Source: JAFAGX01 sp963759875 | GTDB taxonomy: Bacteria > Acidobacteriota > Terriglobia > Terriglobales > Acidobacteriaceae | Length of the DNA stretch: 64,000 nucleotides | Assembly: GCA_963759875.1 (NCBI GenBank) | Contig: CAVXBB010000005.1 | Location: 124,001-188,000 of the forward strand | Direction of reading: 5' to 3' | Shown here: positions 9,001-16,784 of the stretch, one piece after another | Position numbering within the stretch: position 1 is the first letter of the stretch | How the letters are laid out: each line of letters begins with the position of its first letter | Translations under genes and position numbers: made by a program | Notes under the pieces: generated by a model | What the model saw: the letters and a program-made list of their open reading frames with translations, nothing else | The model's database searches: none | What the model was told of the DNA's origin: nothing

Positions 9001-10134
9001 ATGCCGGCAAAGCATTCATCGCGTTTGGGCCAAGATGTTTTGGTGACGCCGCAGTTTCCGCGCGACGACAAACCTGTCAAGCCGTGGCGTCTTCTGGACA
9101 CCAACGGAAAGCTTGCTGCGGGCGCCGTTTCCCCGCTGCAAGATGAAGAGGTTCTGCGTGCGCTGCGGTTGATGATGTTGTCCCGCGGCTTTGACCATCA
9201 GGCCATCAGCTTCCAACGCCAAGGTCGATTTGGGACCTTCTCTGCCGTGCATGGCCAGGAAGCTTCGGTGGTGGGCTCGGCATTTGCGCTGGATCCAAAG
9301 CGAGACTGGATTGTCCCGCAGTATCGTGAACTGCCAGCTTTACTCAATCATGGTCTGCCGCTCGAAAGTTTTATTCTCTATTTCAAGGGTCATCCCTGCG
9401 GCGGTGCGATTCCCGATGGCGTTCGACTGCTGCCGATCCAAATCTCATTGGCAGCACAGTTGCCGCATGCTGTAGGTCTTGCCTGGGGATTGCAGTTACA
9501 GGGCATCGATGCCGTCGTCCTCACCTATTGCGGAGACGGTGCATCTTCGGAAGGCGACTTCCATGAATCTTGCAACCTTGCCGGAGTAGTGAAAGCCCCG
9601 GTTATTTTCGTGCTTCAAAACAATGGCTGGGCTATTTCAACTCCTCGAGCGAAACAATCAGCCGCGCGGACTTTCGCCGAGCGTGCCCCTGGTTACGGCT
9701 TTGACGGCATCGTGGTTGACGGGAACGATTTGTTTGCGGTGTATGCGGTTACCAAAGCCGCCGTTGAGCGAGCGCGATCCGGCCTTGGCCCCACGTTGAT
9801 CGAGTCGCAGACCTATCGGCTCGCGGCCCATAACACGTCCGACGATCTGACACGCTATATCGATGCCGACGCTCACGAGGCGCACAAAGATTTTGACCCG
9901 ATCGTCCGCGTCCAGCGATACCTCGCCGCCAGAGGTTTGTGGAATCAACGCATAGAATCTGATCTCCAAAATGAAGTATCCAGCGCGATTGATAAGGCGT
10001 TCGAAAAAGCATTTGCTGTGCCGCCACCCACGCCCGAGGCGCTCTTCAAAAACACTTACGCAGAGCTGACGCAACGGCAACGTCGACAGCTGGCTGAACG
10101 CACGTCGGCTGTATCACAGGCGAAATCGGCTTAA
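9001..10134 (+). CDS. 2-oxoacid dehydrogenase E1 component, alpha subunit (pyruvate or branched-chain type)
   Basis: Thiamine-diphosphate-dependent decarboxylating subunit of a 2-oxoacid dehydrogenase complex. The TPP/Mg motif runs from GDG (residues 178-180) to NN (207-208), i.e. GDGASSEGDFHES...LQNNGW. The N-terminal region with RGFDHQAISFQRQGRFGTF and HGQEA matches E1 alpha. It starts three bases after the amidohydrolase stop and is followed four bases later by E1 beta. The operon also encodes leucine dehydrogenase, which makes branched-chain 2-oxoacids, so a branched-chain (BkdA1-like) role is more likely than pyruvate. No E2 or E3 gene is in the window. Confidence 0.9.
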   Translation: MPAKHSSRLGQDVLVTPQFPRDDKPVKPWRLLDTNGKLAAGAVSPLQDEEVLRALRLMMLSRGFDHQAISFQRQGRFGTFSAVHGQEASVVGSAFALDPKRDWIVPQYRELPALLNHGLPLESFILYFKGHPCGGAIPDGVRLLPIQISLAAQLPHAVGLAWGLQLQGIDAVVLTYCGDGASSEGDFHESCNLAGVVKAPVIFVLQNNGWAISTPRAKQSAARTFAERAPGYGFDGIVVDGNDLFAVYAVTKAAVERARSGLGPTLIESQTYRLAAHNTSDDLTRYIDADAHEAHKDFDPIVRVQRYLAARGLWNQRIESDLQNEVSSAIDKAFEKAFAVPPPTPEALFKNTYAELTQRQRRQLAERTSAVSQAKSA

Positions 10135-10138
10135 TCCT

Positions 10139-11116
10139 ATGCCCTTGATGAACATGATCGAAGCCATACGAGATGGGATTGGCACTGCCATGGAAGCCGA
10201 TGGCAAGGTGATGGTCTTGGGGCAGGACGTGGGGCAAATGGGCGGCATTTTCCGCGCGACCGACGGGCTTCTTGCAAGATTTGGGCCTAAGCGAGTGGTT
10301 GATATGCCGCTGGCGGAAGCCGTGATCGTTGGGTCAGCGCTCGGGTTAGCGGTTTCGGGGTTGAAGCCCATTGCTGAGATTCAGTTTATGGGGTTCGCCC
10401 AACAAGCCTTTCATCAGATTGGGCAGCAGGTGGCGCGAATGCGTTATCGTTCCCGTGGACGCTTCGCCGCAAGCCTGGTGATCCGGGCGCCATTCGGAGG
10501 CGGCGGCAAGACACCCGAACTGCATTCCGACGCAATTGAGGCGATGTTCGTGCAGGCGCACGGATTGAAAGTAGTCGCCCCCTCGAATCCTTACGACGCG
10601 AAAGGCATGCTTCTGCGCGCCATAAATGATCCCGATCCGGTGCTGTTCTGTGAGCCTCTGCGCGGTTATCGCGTGTTCAAAGGCGAGGTACCATCCGGTT
10701 CTTATGACGTCGAGATTGGTAAGGCCAGTCTCGTCCGCGAGGGAAAAGACGTAACGTTGATCGCTTGGAGCGCCGCGGTGAATCTCGCGCTTCAGGCAGC
10801 CGAGGCGCTGGCGACGGAAGGTATCGAGGCAACGGTGGTTGACGTCCGCTCGTTATTGCCGCTGGACGTCGAGACCCTGGTTGCGGCCGTGCAAAAGACT
10901 GGCCGCTGCGTCGTGATCCATGAAGCGCCGCTGACGGCAGGATTTGGGGCGGAGATTGTCGCCACCATCGCTCAGGATGCGTTCTATTCTCTGCAGGCAC
11001 CGATTGAACGCATCACTGCTCCGGATGCACCGTACCCACTTTCCGCCGCTGAGCTGATGTACATTCCCAACCTTGCGGGCGTGGTCGCGGCGGCGCGCCG
11101 GACAATGGAAGCCTAA
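10139..11116 (+). CDS. 2-oxoacid dehydrogenase E1 component, beta subunit
   Basis: Transketolase-like beta subunit that pairs with the preceding alpha subunit to form the E1 heterotetramer. Seen: the N-terminal pyrimidine-binding fold (MNMIEAIRDGIGTAMEADGKVMVLGQDVG), the conserved EAVIVGSALGLA and EIQFMGFAQQAFHQI segments, and the transketolase C-terminal domain (DVTLIAWSAAVNLALQAAEAL; VVDVRSLLPLD). The 325 aa length is normal. The four-base gap after E1 alpha implies co-translation. Substrate assignment (branched-chain 2-oxoacids) is inferred from the leucine dehydrogenase nearby. Confidence 0.92.
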   Translation: MPLMNMIEAIRDGIGTAMEADGKVMVLGQDVGQMGGIFRATDGLLARFGPKRVVDMPLAEAVIVGSALGLAVSGLKPIAEIQFMGFAQQAFHQIGQQVARMRYRSRGRFAASLVIRAPFGGGGKTPELHSDAIEAMFVQAHGLKVVAPSNPYDAKGMLLRAINDPDPVLFCEPLRGYRVFKGEVPSGSYDVEIGKASLVREGKDVTLIAWSAAVNLALQAAEALATEGIEATVVDVRSLLPLDVETLVAAVQKTGRCVVIHEAPLTAGFGAEIVATIAQDAFYSLQAPIERITAPDAPYPLSAAELMYIPNLAGVVAAARRTMEA

Positions 11117-11144
11117 CGAGCGGAGTGTAAGCAAAGGAGGATTG

Positions 11145-11933
11145 ATGGCGGTCGCTAAATCAGTTCCCGGACTGTTCGACTTATCGAATAAGGTCGCCAT
11201 CGTGACTGGCTCCGGTAGGGGCCTAGGCGCTGCCATTGCTCGTGGCCTAGCAGGTGCTGGAGCTTCGGTCATGCTCTCTTCCCGGACTGCCGCTGAGCTC
11301 GAGCGCACAAAGTCGGAGATCGCTGCCAAGGGTGGAAAGGCTGCCGCGACCGTTGTGGACACCAGCGATCGCACCAGTTGCCAGCGTTTGATAGATGACA
11401 CGGTAGTCGCTTTCGGACGCGTGGACATTCTGGTTAACAATGCCGGCATCGACGCGATATGCGCAGCTGAAGATCTGACGGACGAAGCATGGGATCGTGT
11501 CGTAAATACCAATCTCAAAGGCTACTTTATTTGCTCTCAAGTCGCGGCCCGACAGATGCTGGCGCAAGGAACGGGCGGCTCCATCATTAACAATTCTTCG
11601 ATCTGCTCAATCGTCGGCGTTCACGGTCTGACTGTCTACTCCGCAACCAAGGGAGGGGTCAACCAACTTACTCGGGTGATGGCAGTTGAGTGGGCAAAAC
11701 GCGGCATTCGCGTCAATGCGATCGCACCGGGGTATTTCGACAACATCATGCAGGACGCCACGGCTGAGCATGACCGCGCCGACAAGCAGAAGCAGGTGAT
11801 CACGTTTACTCCCATGGCAAGGCGAGGACGCCCGGAAGAATTGATCGGACCCGTCGTGTTTCTTGCGTCGGATGCGTCGTCGTATGTGACGGGCGCAATC
11901 CTCTTTGTGGATGGGGGCTACACCGCGCAATAA
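11145..11933 (+). CDS. Short-chain dehydrogenase/reductase (SDR) family oxidoreductase
   Basis: Classical NAD(P)-dependent SDR, 262 aa. It has the cofactor motif TGSGRGLG, the NNAG motif, catalytic Ser in the NNSSICS segment and the YSATK active-site Tyr/Lys, and ends with the usual FVDGGYTAQ. The start is set by a near-perfect Shine-Dalgarno (AAAGGAGG, 11133-11140) four bases before ATG 11145; a longer reading frame from 11073 would overlap E1 beta and lacks such a site. Position between E1 beta and leucine dehydrogenase suggests a step in branched-chain acyl or hydroxyacyl metabolism, for instance a 3-hydroxyacyl-CoA or gluconate-5-dehydrogenase-like reaction. This is a guess. Confidence 0.88.
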   Translation: MAVAKSVPGLFDLSNKVAIVTGSGRGLGAAIARGLAGAGASVMLSSRTAAELERTKSEIAAKGGKAAATVVDTSDRTSCQRLIDDTVVAFGRVDILVNNAGIDAICAAEDLTDEAWDRVVNTNLKGYFICSQVAARQMLAQGTGGSIINNSSICSIVGVHGLTVYSATKGGVNQLTRVMAVEWAKRGIRVNAIAPGYFDNIMQDATAEHDRADKQKQVITFTPMARRGRPEELIGPVVFLASDASSYVTGAILFVDGGYTAQ

Positions 11934-11954
11934 GGACCGCATCAGGAGCACACC

Positions 11955-13046
11955 ATGTCTGCACAGATTCTCGAGTATATGCGCCGCTATGGTCATAAGA
12001 AGGTTGTCATGTGCAATGATGCGGATACGGGACTGCGTGCCATCATTGCCATTCATTCCACCCAGCTCGGGCCGGCCACGGGCGGGCTGCGCATGTGGCC
12101 TTACGCAACTGAAGACGAAGCGATCATTGATGCCCTGCGCTTAGCGCGCGGCATGACCTACAAATATGCGGCTGCGGGCGTGAATCTAGGCGGCGGAAAG
12201 GCCGTCATCATCGGTGACCCAAAGCGCGACAAAACTGAAGCGTTGTTGCGCGCTTTTGGCCGCTTCCTTGATCAATTGGGCGGAGAGTACATCACCGGCG
12301 AAGATGTCGGCACGACTTTAGCCGACATGGAGACAATTTTTACCGAAACCAATTATGTTGTGACCCTTCCCATGCATTGCGGCGGAGCGGGTGATATCGC
12401 GCCGGCGACGGCGCAGGGATGCCTGGCGGCTACTAAGGCCTGCGCTAAGCGCCTCTGGAGTACAGATTCCCTCAAAGGCCGCAAGGTCGCGCTGCAAGGT
12501 TTAGGCGCTGTGGGTTATAACGCGTTGCGTTTACTGGTAAAAGAGGGCGCTCAGGTCGTGGTGACGGATATCGATCCGCAAAAAGTTAAAGCTGCTGTCG
12601 CGGAGTTCGGCGTGAATGCCGTGGCACCAAACGACATCTATGCGCAGGACGCGGACATCTTCGCACCTTACGCGCTCGGGGCAGTAATCAATGATGACAC
12701 AATCCCTCAGCTGCGGGCCAAAATTGTGGCAGGATCCGCCAACAACGTTTTCGCTGAGGACCGGCACGGAGATGAACTTGAGCGTCGTGGGATTGTCTAT
12801 GCCGTCGACTACGTAGCCAATTCCGGAGGAACCATCTTCGATACCGACCGTCTGCGGAAGGGCGGCTTCCAACCTGATCGCGCCTGGGCGAACGTAAGCA
12901 AAATTTATGAGCGCGTCCAGGAAGTGTTCCAGATCGCTGACCGCGACCATATTCCCTATTACAAGGCTGCCGACCGTTTTGCCGAACAGAGGATTGCTTC
13001 GATCAAGGCGGTGCGGCTACTGGCTCCAGCTACGCTGTCGCGCTAG
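11955..13046 (+). CDS. ldh: Leucine dehydrogenase (Leu/Val/Phe dehydrogenase family)
   Basis: Reversible NAD-dependent oxidative deamination of branched-chain amino acids to 2-oxoacids. Seen: substrate-binding GGLRMWPY (43-50), catalytic Lys82 in NLGGGKAVI, TGEDVGTT, and the NAD-binding GLGAVG (182-187) in the second Rossmann domain; the length of 363 aa is typical. AGGAGC lies before the ATG. The gene ends a run with E1 alpha, E1 beta and an SDR, so the operon would take leucine, valine or isoleucine to acyl-CoA once E2/E3 are supplied from elsewhere. Phenylalanine or valine preference cannot be excluded from sequence. Confidence 0.9.
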   Translation: MSAQILEYMRRYGHKKVVMCNDADTGLRAIIAIHSTQLGPATGGLRMWPYATEDEAIIDALRLARGMTYKYAAAGVNLGGGKAVIIGDPKRDKTEALLRAFGRFLDQLGGEYITGEDVGTTLADMETIFTETNYVVTLPMHCGGAGDIAPATAQGCLAATKACAKRLWSTDSLKGRKVALQGLGAVGYNALRLLVKEGAQVVVTDIDPQKVKAAVAEFGVNAVAPNDIYAQDADIFAPYALGAVINDDTIPQLRAKIVAGSANNVFAEDRHGDELERRGIVYAVDYVANSGGTIFDTDRLRKGGFQPDRAWANVSKIYERVQEVFQIADRDHIPYYKAADRFAEQRIASIKAVRLLAPATLSR

Positions 13047-13068
13047 AGACCAACAGCAACCCCCTGAT

Positions 13069-13779
13069 TTAAATCTGGTAGTCGATTTCCTCGATTATTT
13101 GATCGAGCGCCGGGCAAGAGTCGCCGTTGGTTGCGAGCTCGCCTTCAAGTTTGTGAACGCGCTCCCGTAATTTGTTTAGCTCGCTTGCTACGGCAGCGAG
13201 CGCTTCCGATAGGGGATCATTGATCTGCTTGGGATCGGTGATTACGACGCGCTGCCCATTGCGGAAAATAATGTGGCCGGGAACTCCGACGACGGTCGAA
13301 TTTTCGGGTACATTTCTAGTAACGACAGAGCCGGCGCCGATCCGGCAATTATTGCCCACGGTGATGTTGCCGAGAACCTTTGCCCCGCCCCCGACCACAA
13401 CATTGTCGCCGATGGTCGGATGGCGCTTGCCATGCTCTTTGCCTGTGCCCCCGAGTGTCACTCCTTGATACAAGGTCACGTCATTGCCAACGGTGGCCGT
13501 TTCGCCTATGACTACCCCCATTCCGTGGTCAATGAATAAACGGCGCCCGAGCTGAGCTCCTGGGTGGATTTCGACTCCCGTGAAAAATCTCGCAAGTTGT
13601 GATAACCAGCGGGCCAGCAGGTAAAAATGGTGCTGCCAAAACCAATGGTGGATGTGATGAAACCACACCGCGTGCAGGCCGGAGTAGCAAAAAAAAACTT
13701 CCAGGCGGGACTTAGCTGCAGGATCCCGTTCCATGACCGCCGTAATATCTTCTCGAATTGAAGAAGTCAGATTGGGCAT
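13069..13779 (-). CDS. cysE: Serine O-acetyltransferase
   Basis: Makes O-acetylserine from serine and acetyl-CoA, the first step of cysteine synthesis. The C-terminal half is a left-handed beta-helix of hexapeptide repeats (VTLYQGVTLGGTG, HPTIGDNVVVGGGAKVLGNI, CRIGAGSVVTRNVP), and the catalytic region FIDHGMGVVIGETA is present. The C-terminal tail (about 45 residues) after the helix looks like a short coiled coil (VASELNKLRERVHKLEGEL), longer than in short EpsC-type enzymes. ATG at 13779 gives MPNLTSSIRED and sits one base after the cysK stop, implying translational coupling; a longer frame inside cysK is rejected. Confidence 0.92.
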   Translation of the reverse strand: MPNLTSSIREDITAVMERDPAAKSRLEVFFCYSGLHAVWFHHIHHWFWQHHFYLLARWLSQLARFFTGVEIHPGAQLGRRLFIDHGMGVVIGETATVGNDVTLYQGVTLGGTGKEHGKRHPTIGDNVVVGGGAKVLGNITVGNNCRIGAGSVVTRNVPENSTVVGVPGHIIFRNGQRVVITDPKQINDPLSEALAAVASELNKLRERVHKLEGELATNGDSCPALDQIIEEIDYQI

Positions 13780-13780
13780 T

Positions 13781-14746
13781 TCAAACCGCCGCTGTGGCCA
13801 TCTCTGAGGACTCCTTCCGCAACTCGTCAAACAGTACGCTGGTAAGGTAGCGCTCGCCAAAATCCGGCAGAACTACGACGATCAGCTTTCGGGCATTTTC
13901 CGGCCGGCGCGCAACTTTTAAAGCTGCAACCACTGCGGCTCCTGACGAAATTCCAACCAGCAAACCTTCTTCTTTGGCGAGACGGCGAGCCATTACGATG
14001 GCTTCATCGTTCGTCACAGTGATGATCTCATCGACGTAGTCGGTGCGCAGAATCTTCGGCACAAATCCGGCGCCAATGCCCTGAATTTTGTGCGGCGACG
14101 GCTGACCTCCAGAGAGAACCGCGCTGTCCGCGGGCTCAACAGCCACAGCCTTGAACGACTGCTTTTTCGGCTTAATGTACTCGCAGACGCCGGTAATGGT
14201 ACCGCCGGTGCCTACGCCGGAAACCAGGATGTCGACTGCACCATCGGTATCATTCCAGATCTCCGGGCCGGTGGTTTCGAAGTGAATTTTGGGATTGGCG
14301 GGATTGTCGAATTGCTGGAGCATGTAACCATCAGGAGTGGCGGCGAGGAGCTCTTCAGCCTTGGTAATTGCTCCCTTCATTCCCTTTGGACCGGGTGTGA
14401 GCACGATTTCGGCGCCAAACGCTCGGAGCAGCACACGCCGTTCAAGGCTCATAGTATCCGGCATGGTAAGAATAAGCCGGTAGCCTTTCACGGCAGCTAC
14501 GAAAGCCAAACCAATGCCCGTGTTGCCGCTTGTAGGTTCGATCAGCACGGTGCGGCCGGGCTGAATTTTGCCAGCGCGCTCAGCTTCTGCGATCATGCTG
14601 ACGCCGATGCGGTCCTTTACGCTGGAGCATGGATTGAAGCTCTCCAGCTTGGCAGCCACAGTTGCAGCACAACCTGCAGTTACCTTGTTGAGGTAGACCA
14701 GCGGCGTGTGCCCAATCAGTTCGGTAATATCATTTGCGATTTTCAT
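13781..14746 (-). CDS. cysK: Cysteine synthase A (O-acetylserine sulfhydrylase)
   Basis: PLP enzyme that combines O-acetylserine with sulfide to give cysteine. Seen: NPCSSVKDRIG with the Schiff-base Lys, the substrate loop PTSGNTGIGLAF, the phosphate-binding GVGTGGTITG, and the C-terminal GISSGAA. The family usually has NPxxSVKDR; here the variable position is a Cys. Length 321 aa is normal. It is first in a two-gene operon with cysE, preceded by a 57-nt gap and a polycysteine leader peptide that may control it. Directly before the start I see GGGGAG 14 bases upstream, a rather distant ribosome site, which would fit regulated initiation. Confidence 0.95.
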   Translation of the reverse strand: MKIANDITELIGHTPLVYLNKVTAGCAATVAAKLESFNPCSSVKDRIGVSMIAEAERAGKIQPGRTVLIEPTSGNTGIGLAFVAAVKGYRLILTMPDTMSLERRVLLRAFGAEIVLTPGPKGMKGAITKAEELLAATPDGYMLQQFDNPANPKIHFETTGPEIWNDTDGAVDILVSGVGTGGTITGVCEYIKPKKQSFKAVAVEPADSAVLSGGQPSPHKIQGIGAGFVPKILRTDYVDEIITVTNDEAIVMARRLAKEEGLLVGISSGAAVVAALKVARRPENARKLIVVVLPDFGERYLTSVLFDELRKESSEMATAAV

Positions 14747-14803
14747 AAATTGGATCGGAGCTCCCCGGAATCTTTTTTCATTTGATTGTGAAGGATTGTA
14801 AGG

Positions 14804-14875
14804 CTAACAACAACAACAGCTACAACAGCCTGTGGCTAGGAGGGATGTAAAGCGGCATTGCAGTTTCTGGGCCAT
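14804..14875 (-). CDS. Polycysteine leader peptide upstream of cysK-cysE (putative cysteine-responsive attenuator)
   Basis: A 23-codon reading frame ending in GCCSCCCC: six TGT (Cys) codons among the last seven sense codons, then TAG. The ATG at 14875-14873 is preceded by AAGGTGG, a plausible Shine-Dalgarno, and lies about 20 nt after the predicted transcription start. An earlier in-frame ATG at 14902 would lie at or upstream of that transcription start and is less likely. The stop is 57 nt before cysK. Polycysteine leader peptides that sense Cys-tRNA charging and control downstream sulfur genes are known in mycobacteria; this peptide shares the logic but I recognise no homology. Too short for ordinary gene finders. 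Function is inferred. Confidence 0.75.
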   Translation of the reverse strand: MAQKLQCRFTSLLATGCCSCCCC

Positions 14876-14902
14876 CGCCACCTTATTGGATACGGCAGCC
14901 AT

Positions 14903-14931
14903 ACTATAGGATGCGGTGATAAAAATCACAA
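14903..14931 (-). promoter_or_regulatory. Sigma70-type promoter for the leader peptide-cysK-cysE transcript
   Basis: Reading the minus strand: -35 TTGTGA (14931-14926, four of six consensus), 17-bp spacer, -10 TATAGT (14908-14903, five of six). The predicted start of transcription is near 14896, about 20 nt before the leader ATG. No other equally good promoter is seen between here and cysK. Confidence 0.6.
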
Positions 14932-15052
14932 AATGTAGTGACGAGATCTGACCCTTTCCTCCCGCACGCCAGATCACCTTTCGACCAGCCGGTGCGTAAC
15001 CGGCGGCATCGAGGCAATAAAGAACTGTAGAATAGTGCCCTAAGGAACAGAT

Positions 15053-15919
15053 ATGGCTACCACGCGTACCGCACGCCCGCAAACCACTTGCACTGAAGCG
15101 CCGCCGGTCCCGCTCACTATAGAAGGTTACAGTGTGCTGCACCAGATGGTGCGCTTTCGCTGGTCGGCATGGAGGCCGTTGCGAACCTCTATCAAGAATG
15201 AAATCGTTCAGGAAGCCAGCCGTGCGCTGGCGAAAATGGAACAGAACCAAAACGGGCAGTCTGGGCTGTATTCGCTGCTCGGGCATAAGGGCGATCTGAT
15301 GTTTCTTCACTTCCGCCCATCGTTCGACGACTTAAACCATGCGGAACTGCACTTGGCGCGATTGAAGCTGAGCGATTTTCTTGAGCCCACGTCTTCGTAT
15401 CTGTCGGTAATCGAACTCGGGCTGTATGAATCCAGCATGAAGACCTACAACGAACTGGTGGAACGAGGGGTGCAGCCGCATTCTGAGGAATGGAACCAGG
15501 CGATCAATGAAACCCTGAATCGCCAGCGTGAGGCAATGCGGCCGCGCTTGTTCCCTGAGCTGCCGAAGCACCGCTACATTTGCTTTTACCCTATGGACCG
15601 GCGTCGTGGCGAAGAGCGGAATTGGTACACGCTTCCAATGGAAGAACGCGCACGGCAGATGAACGAGCACGGGCTGGTGGGACGGCGCTATGCCGGCGAG
15701 GTAAAGCAGATTATCAGCGGATCTATCGGTTTCGATGATTGGGAGTGGGGAGTGGATTTGTTTGCCGAAGATCCGATTGTTTTCAAGAAACTGATCTACG
15801 AAATGCGCTTCGATGAAGTCAGCGCAGTTTACGCGCTGTTTGGGCATTTCTATGTCGGGATACGATGCTCGGGCAGCGAACTGGGCGGATTGCTTAGCGG
15901 AAAAACACCGAAAGGATAG
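15053..15919 (+). CDS. hemQ: Coproheme decarboxylase HemQ (chlorite dismutase family)
   Basis: Last enzyme of the coproporphyrin-dependent haem pathway: peroxide-driven oxidative decarboxylation of coprohaem III to haem b. Seen: the catalytic Tyr in the FYPMDRRR segment (Tyr179), NWYTLP, the likely proximal haem His206 in RQMNEHG, and the C-terminal signature SIGFDDWEWGVDLFAEDP plus EMRFDEVSAVYALFG. The N-terminal half is a second ferredoxin-like fold. Length 288 aa is about 40 longer than Gram-positive HemQ, from an N-terminal tail and a mid-protein linker rich in Glu/Arg. AAGGAA five bases before ATG fixes the start. It is two bases ahead of an AhpD-like gene. Confidence 0.92.
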   Translation: MATTRTARPQTTCTEAPPVPLTIEGYSVLHQMVRFRWSAWRPLRTSIKNEIVQEASRALAKMEQNQNGQSGLYSLLGHKGDLMFLHFRPSFDDLNHAELHLARLKLSDFLEPTSSYLSVIELGLYESSMKTYNELVERGVQPHSEEWNQAINETLNRQREAMRPRLFPELPKHRYICFYPMDRRRGEERNWYTLPMEERARQMNEHGLVGRRYAGEVKQIISGSIGFDDWEWGVDLFAEDPIVFKKLIYEMRFDEVSAVYALFGHFYVGIRCSGSELGGLLSGKTPKG

Positions 15920-15921
15920 AG

Positions 15922-16323
15922 ATGGCGACATTGGGCTTGATTGAATACAAGGATGCCAACCCGGAGGTCCGGGCGGTTTACGACGACATCATGGCCACTC
16001 GCAAGACGGACTGGATCAATAATTTCTGGAAAGCGATTGCGCATGATCCGGTTACGCTGAAGCGGACCTGGGAAGATATCAAGCAGATCATGGCGCCCGG
16101 TGCGCTGGATCCAGTCACCAAAGAGATGATTTACGTGGCCGTGAGTGTCAGCAACCAATGCGACTATTGCATCGCTTCCCACACCGCATCGGCCCGAAAG
16201 AAAGGCATGACGGATGCGATGTTTAAGGAACTGATGGCGGTCGTCGGCATGGCTAATGAGACCAACCGCCTCGTTGCGGGCTATCAGGTCGAGATCGACG
16301 AGCAGTTCAAAGCTAGTAGTTAG
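15922..16323 (+). CDS. AhpD/carboxymuconolactone decarboxylase-like protein
   Basis: Small helical protein (133 aa) of the AhpD-like/CMD family. The redox motif CDYCIASH (Cys-x-x-Cys-x-x-x-His) and the upstream Glu (KEMIYVAVSVSNQ) match the peroxidase-type active site, so it could reduce peroxides or act as a thiol-disulfide partner. It begins two bases after hemQ, almost certainly co-translated. HemQ consumes and is damaged by hydrogen peroxide, so a linked peroxidase is sensible; this is inference. True partner thiols are unknown. Confidence 0.85.
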   Translation: MATLGLIEYKDANPEVRAVYDDIMATRKTDWINNFWKAIAHDPVTLKRTWEDIKQIMAPGALDPVTKEMIYVAVSVSNQCDYCIASHTASARKKGMTDAMFKELMAVVGMANETNRLVAGYQVEIDEQFKASS

Positions 16324-16328
16324 TCGTC

Positions 16329-16392
16329 AGTAGCTACTAGCAGGGGCCAGGAGCTAAGAGCTAAAGCCTGTAAAGTTAAGAGCTGAAGAGCT
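16329..16392. repeat. Short low-complexity intergenic repeat (AGCTA-type)
   Basis: The gap between the AhpD-like and alkyltransferase-like genes holds the palindrome AGTAGCTACT (16329-16338) followed by several 'GAGCTAA'/'GAGCTGA' units (about 16350-16392). A similar AGCTACCAGCCACTAGG sequence occurs near 57187. No coding signal. Confidence 0.5.
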
Positions 16393-16723
16393 ATTTTCTT
16401 CCGGCTGATGCTTTCTTACGGGCTGCCGGCGTCGTTCGGAACTTAAATTCGTGCCGCTTCATGTCGATCTTGCGACCACGGAAAGTAACGCCCTCGCCTT
16501 CCAATCGAAGGCGCTGCTCGATTGCCGAGTCGCCGCGTAATTTGATTTGTCCTCCGGAGCCGAGAACGCGGTGCCAGGGCAACCCGATTGAGCGTCGCAG
16601 CACGCCGACCACTTGTCTGGCAGCGCCAGGATGACCAGCGGCGCGTGCCACTGATCCATAACTCGCAACCTTGCCTCGCGGTATTTTGCGAATGGTCGCA
16701 ACGATGAGGCTCTGCATGCTCAT
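16391..16723 (-). CDS. Alkyltransferase-like protein (ATL), non-catalytic MGMT homologue
   Basis: Binds O6-alkylguanine in DNA and hands the lesion to nucleotide excision repair. It has the MGMT C-terminal domain with the helix-turn-helix (PRGKVASYGSVARAAGHPGAARQVVGVLRR), but the active-site PCHRV of true methyltransferases is PWHRV here (Trp50), the hallmark of ATL proteins that cannot transfer the alkyl group. 110 aa fits ATL1/YbaZ-like size. The C-terminal tail is basic (RTTPAARKKASAGRK). It is a single gene, convergent with the AhpD-like gene. An in-frame ATG six bases downstream is an alternative start. Confidence 0.9.
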   Translation of the reverse strand: MSMQSLIVATIRKIPRGKVASYGSVARAAGHPGAARQVVGVLRRSIGLPWHRVLGSGGQIKLRGDSAIEQRLRLEGEGVTFRGRKIDMKRHEFKFRTTPAARKKASAGRK

Positions 16724-16784
16724 GCGGCAAAATTCTAGTCGATCAGCGGAACTCTTTAATATTGCGAGCGGGGCCCGGTGCTAA

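Noticed and set aside
14804..15310. A long minus-strand frame that includes the polycysteine stretch as a 168 aa protein
   Set aside because: It runs antisense through hemQ and upstream of the promoter; only its last 23 codons have leader-peptide signals.
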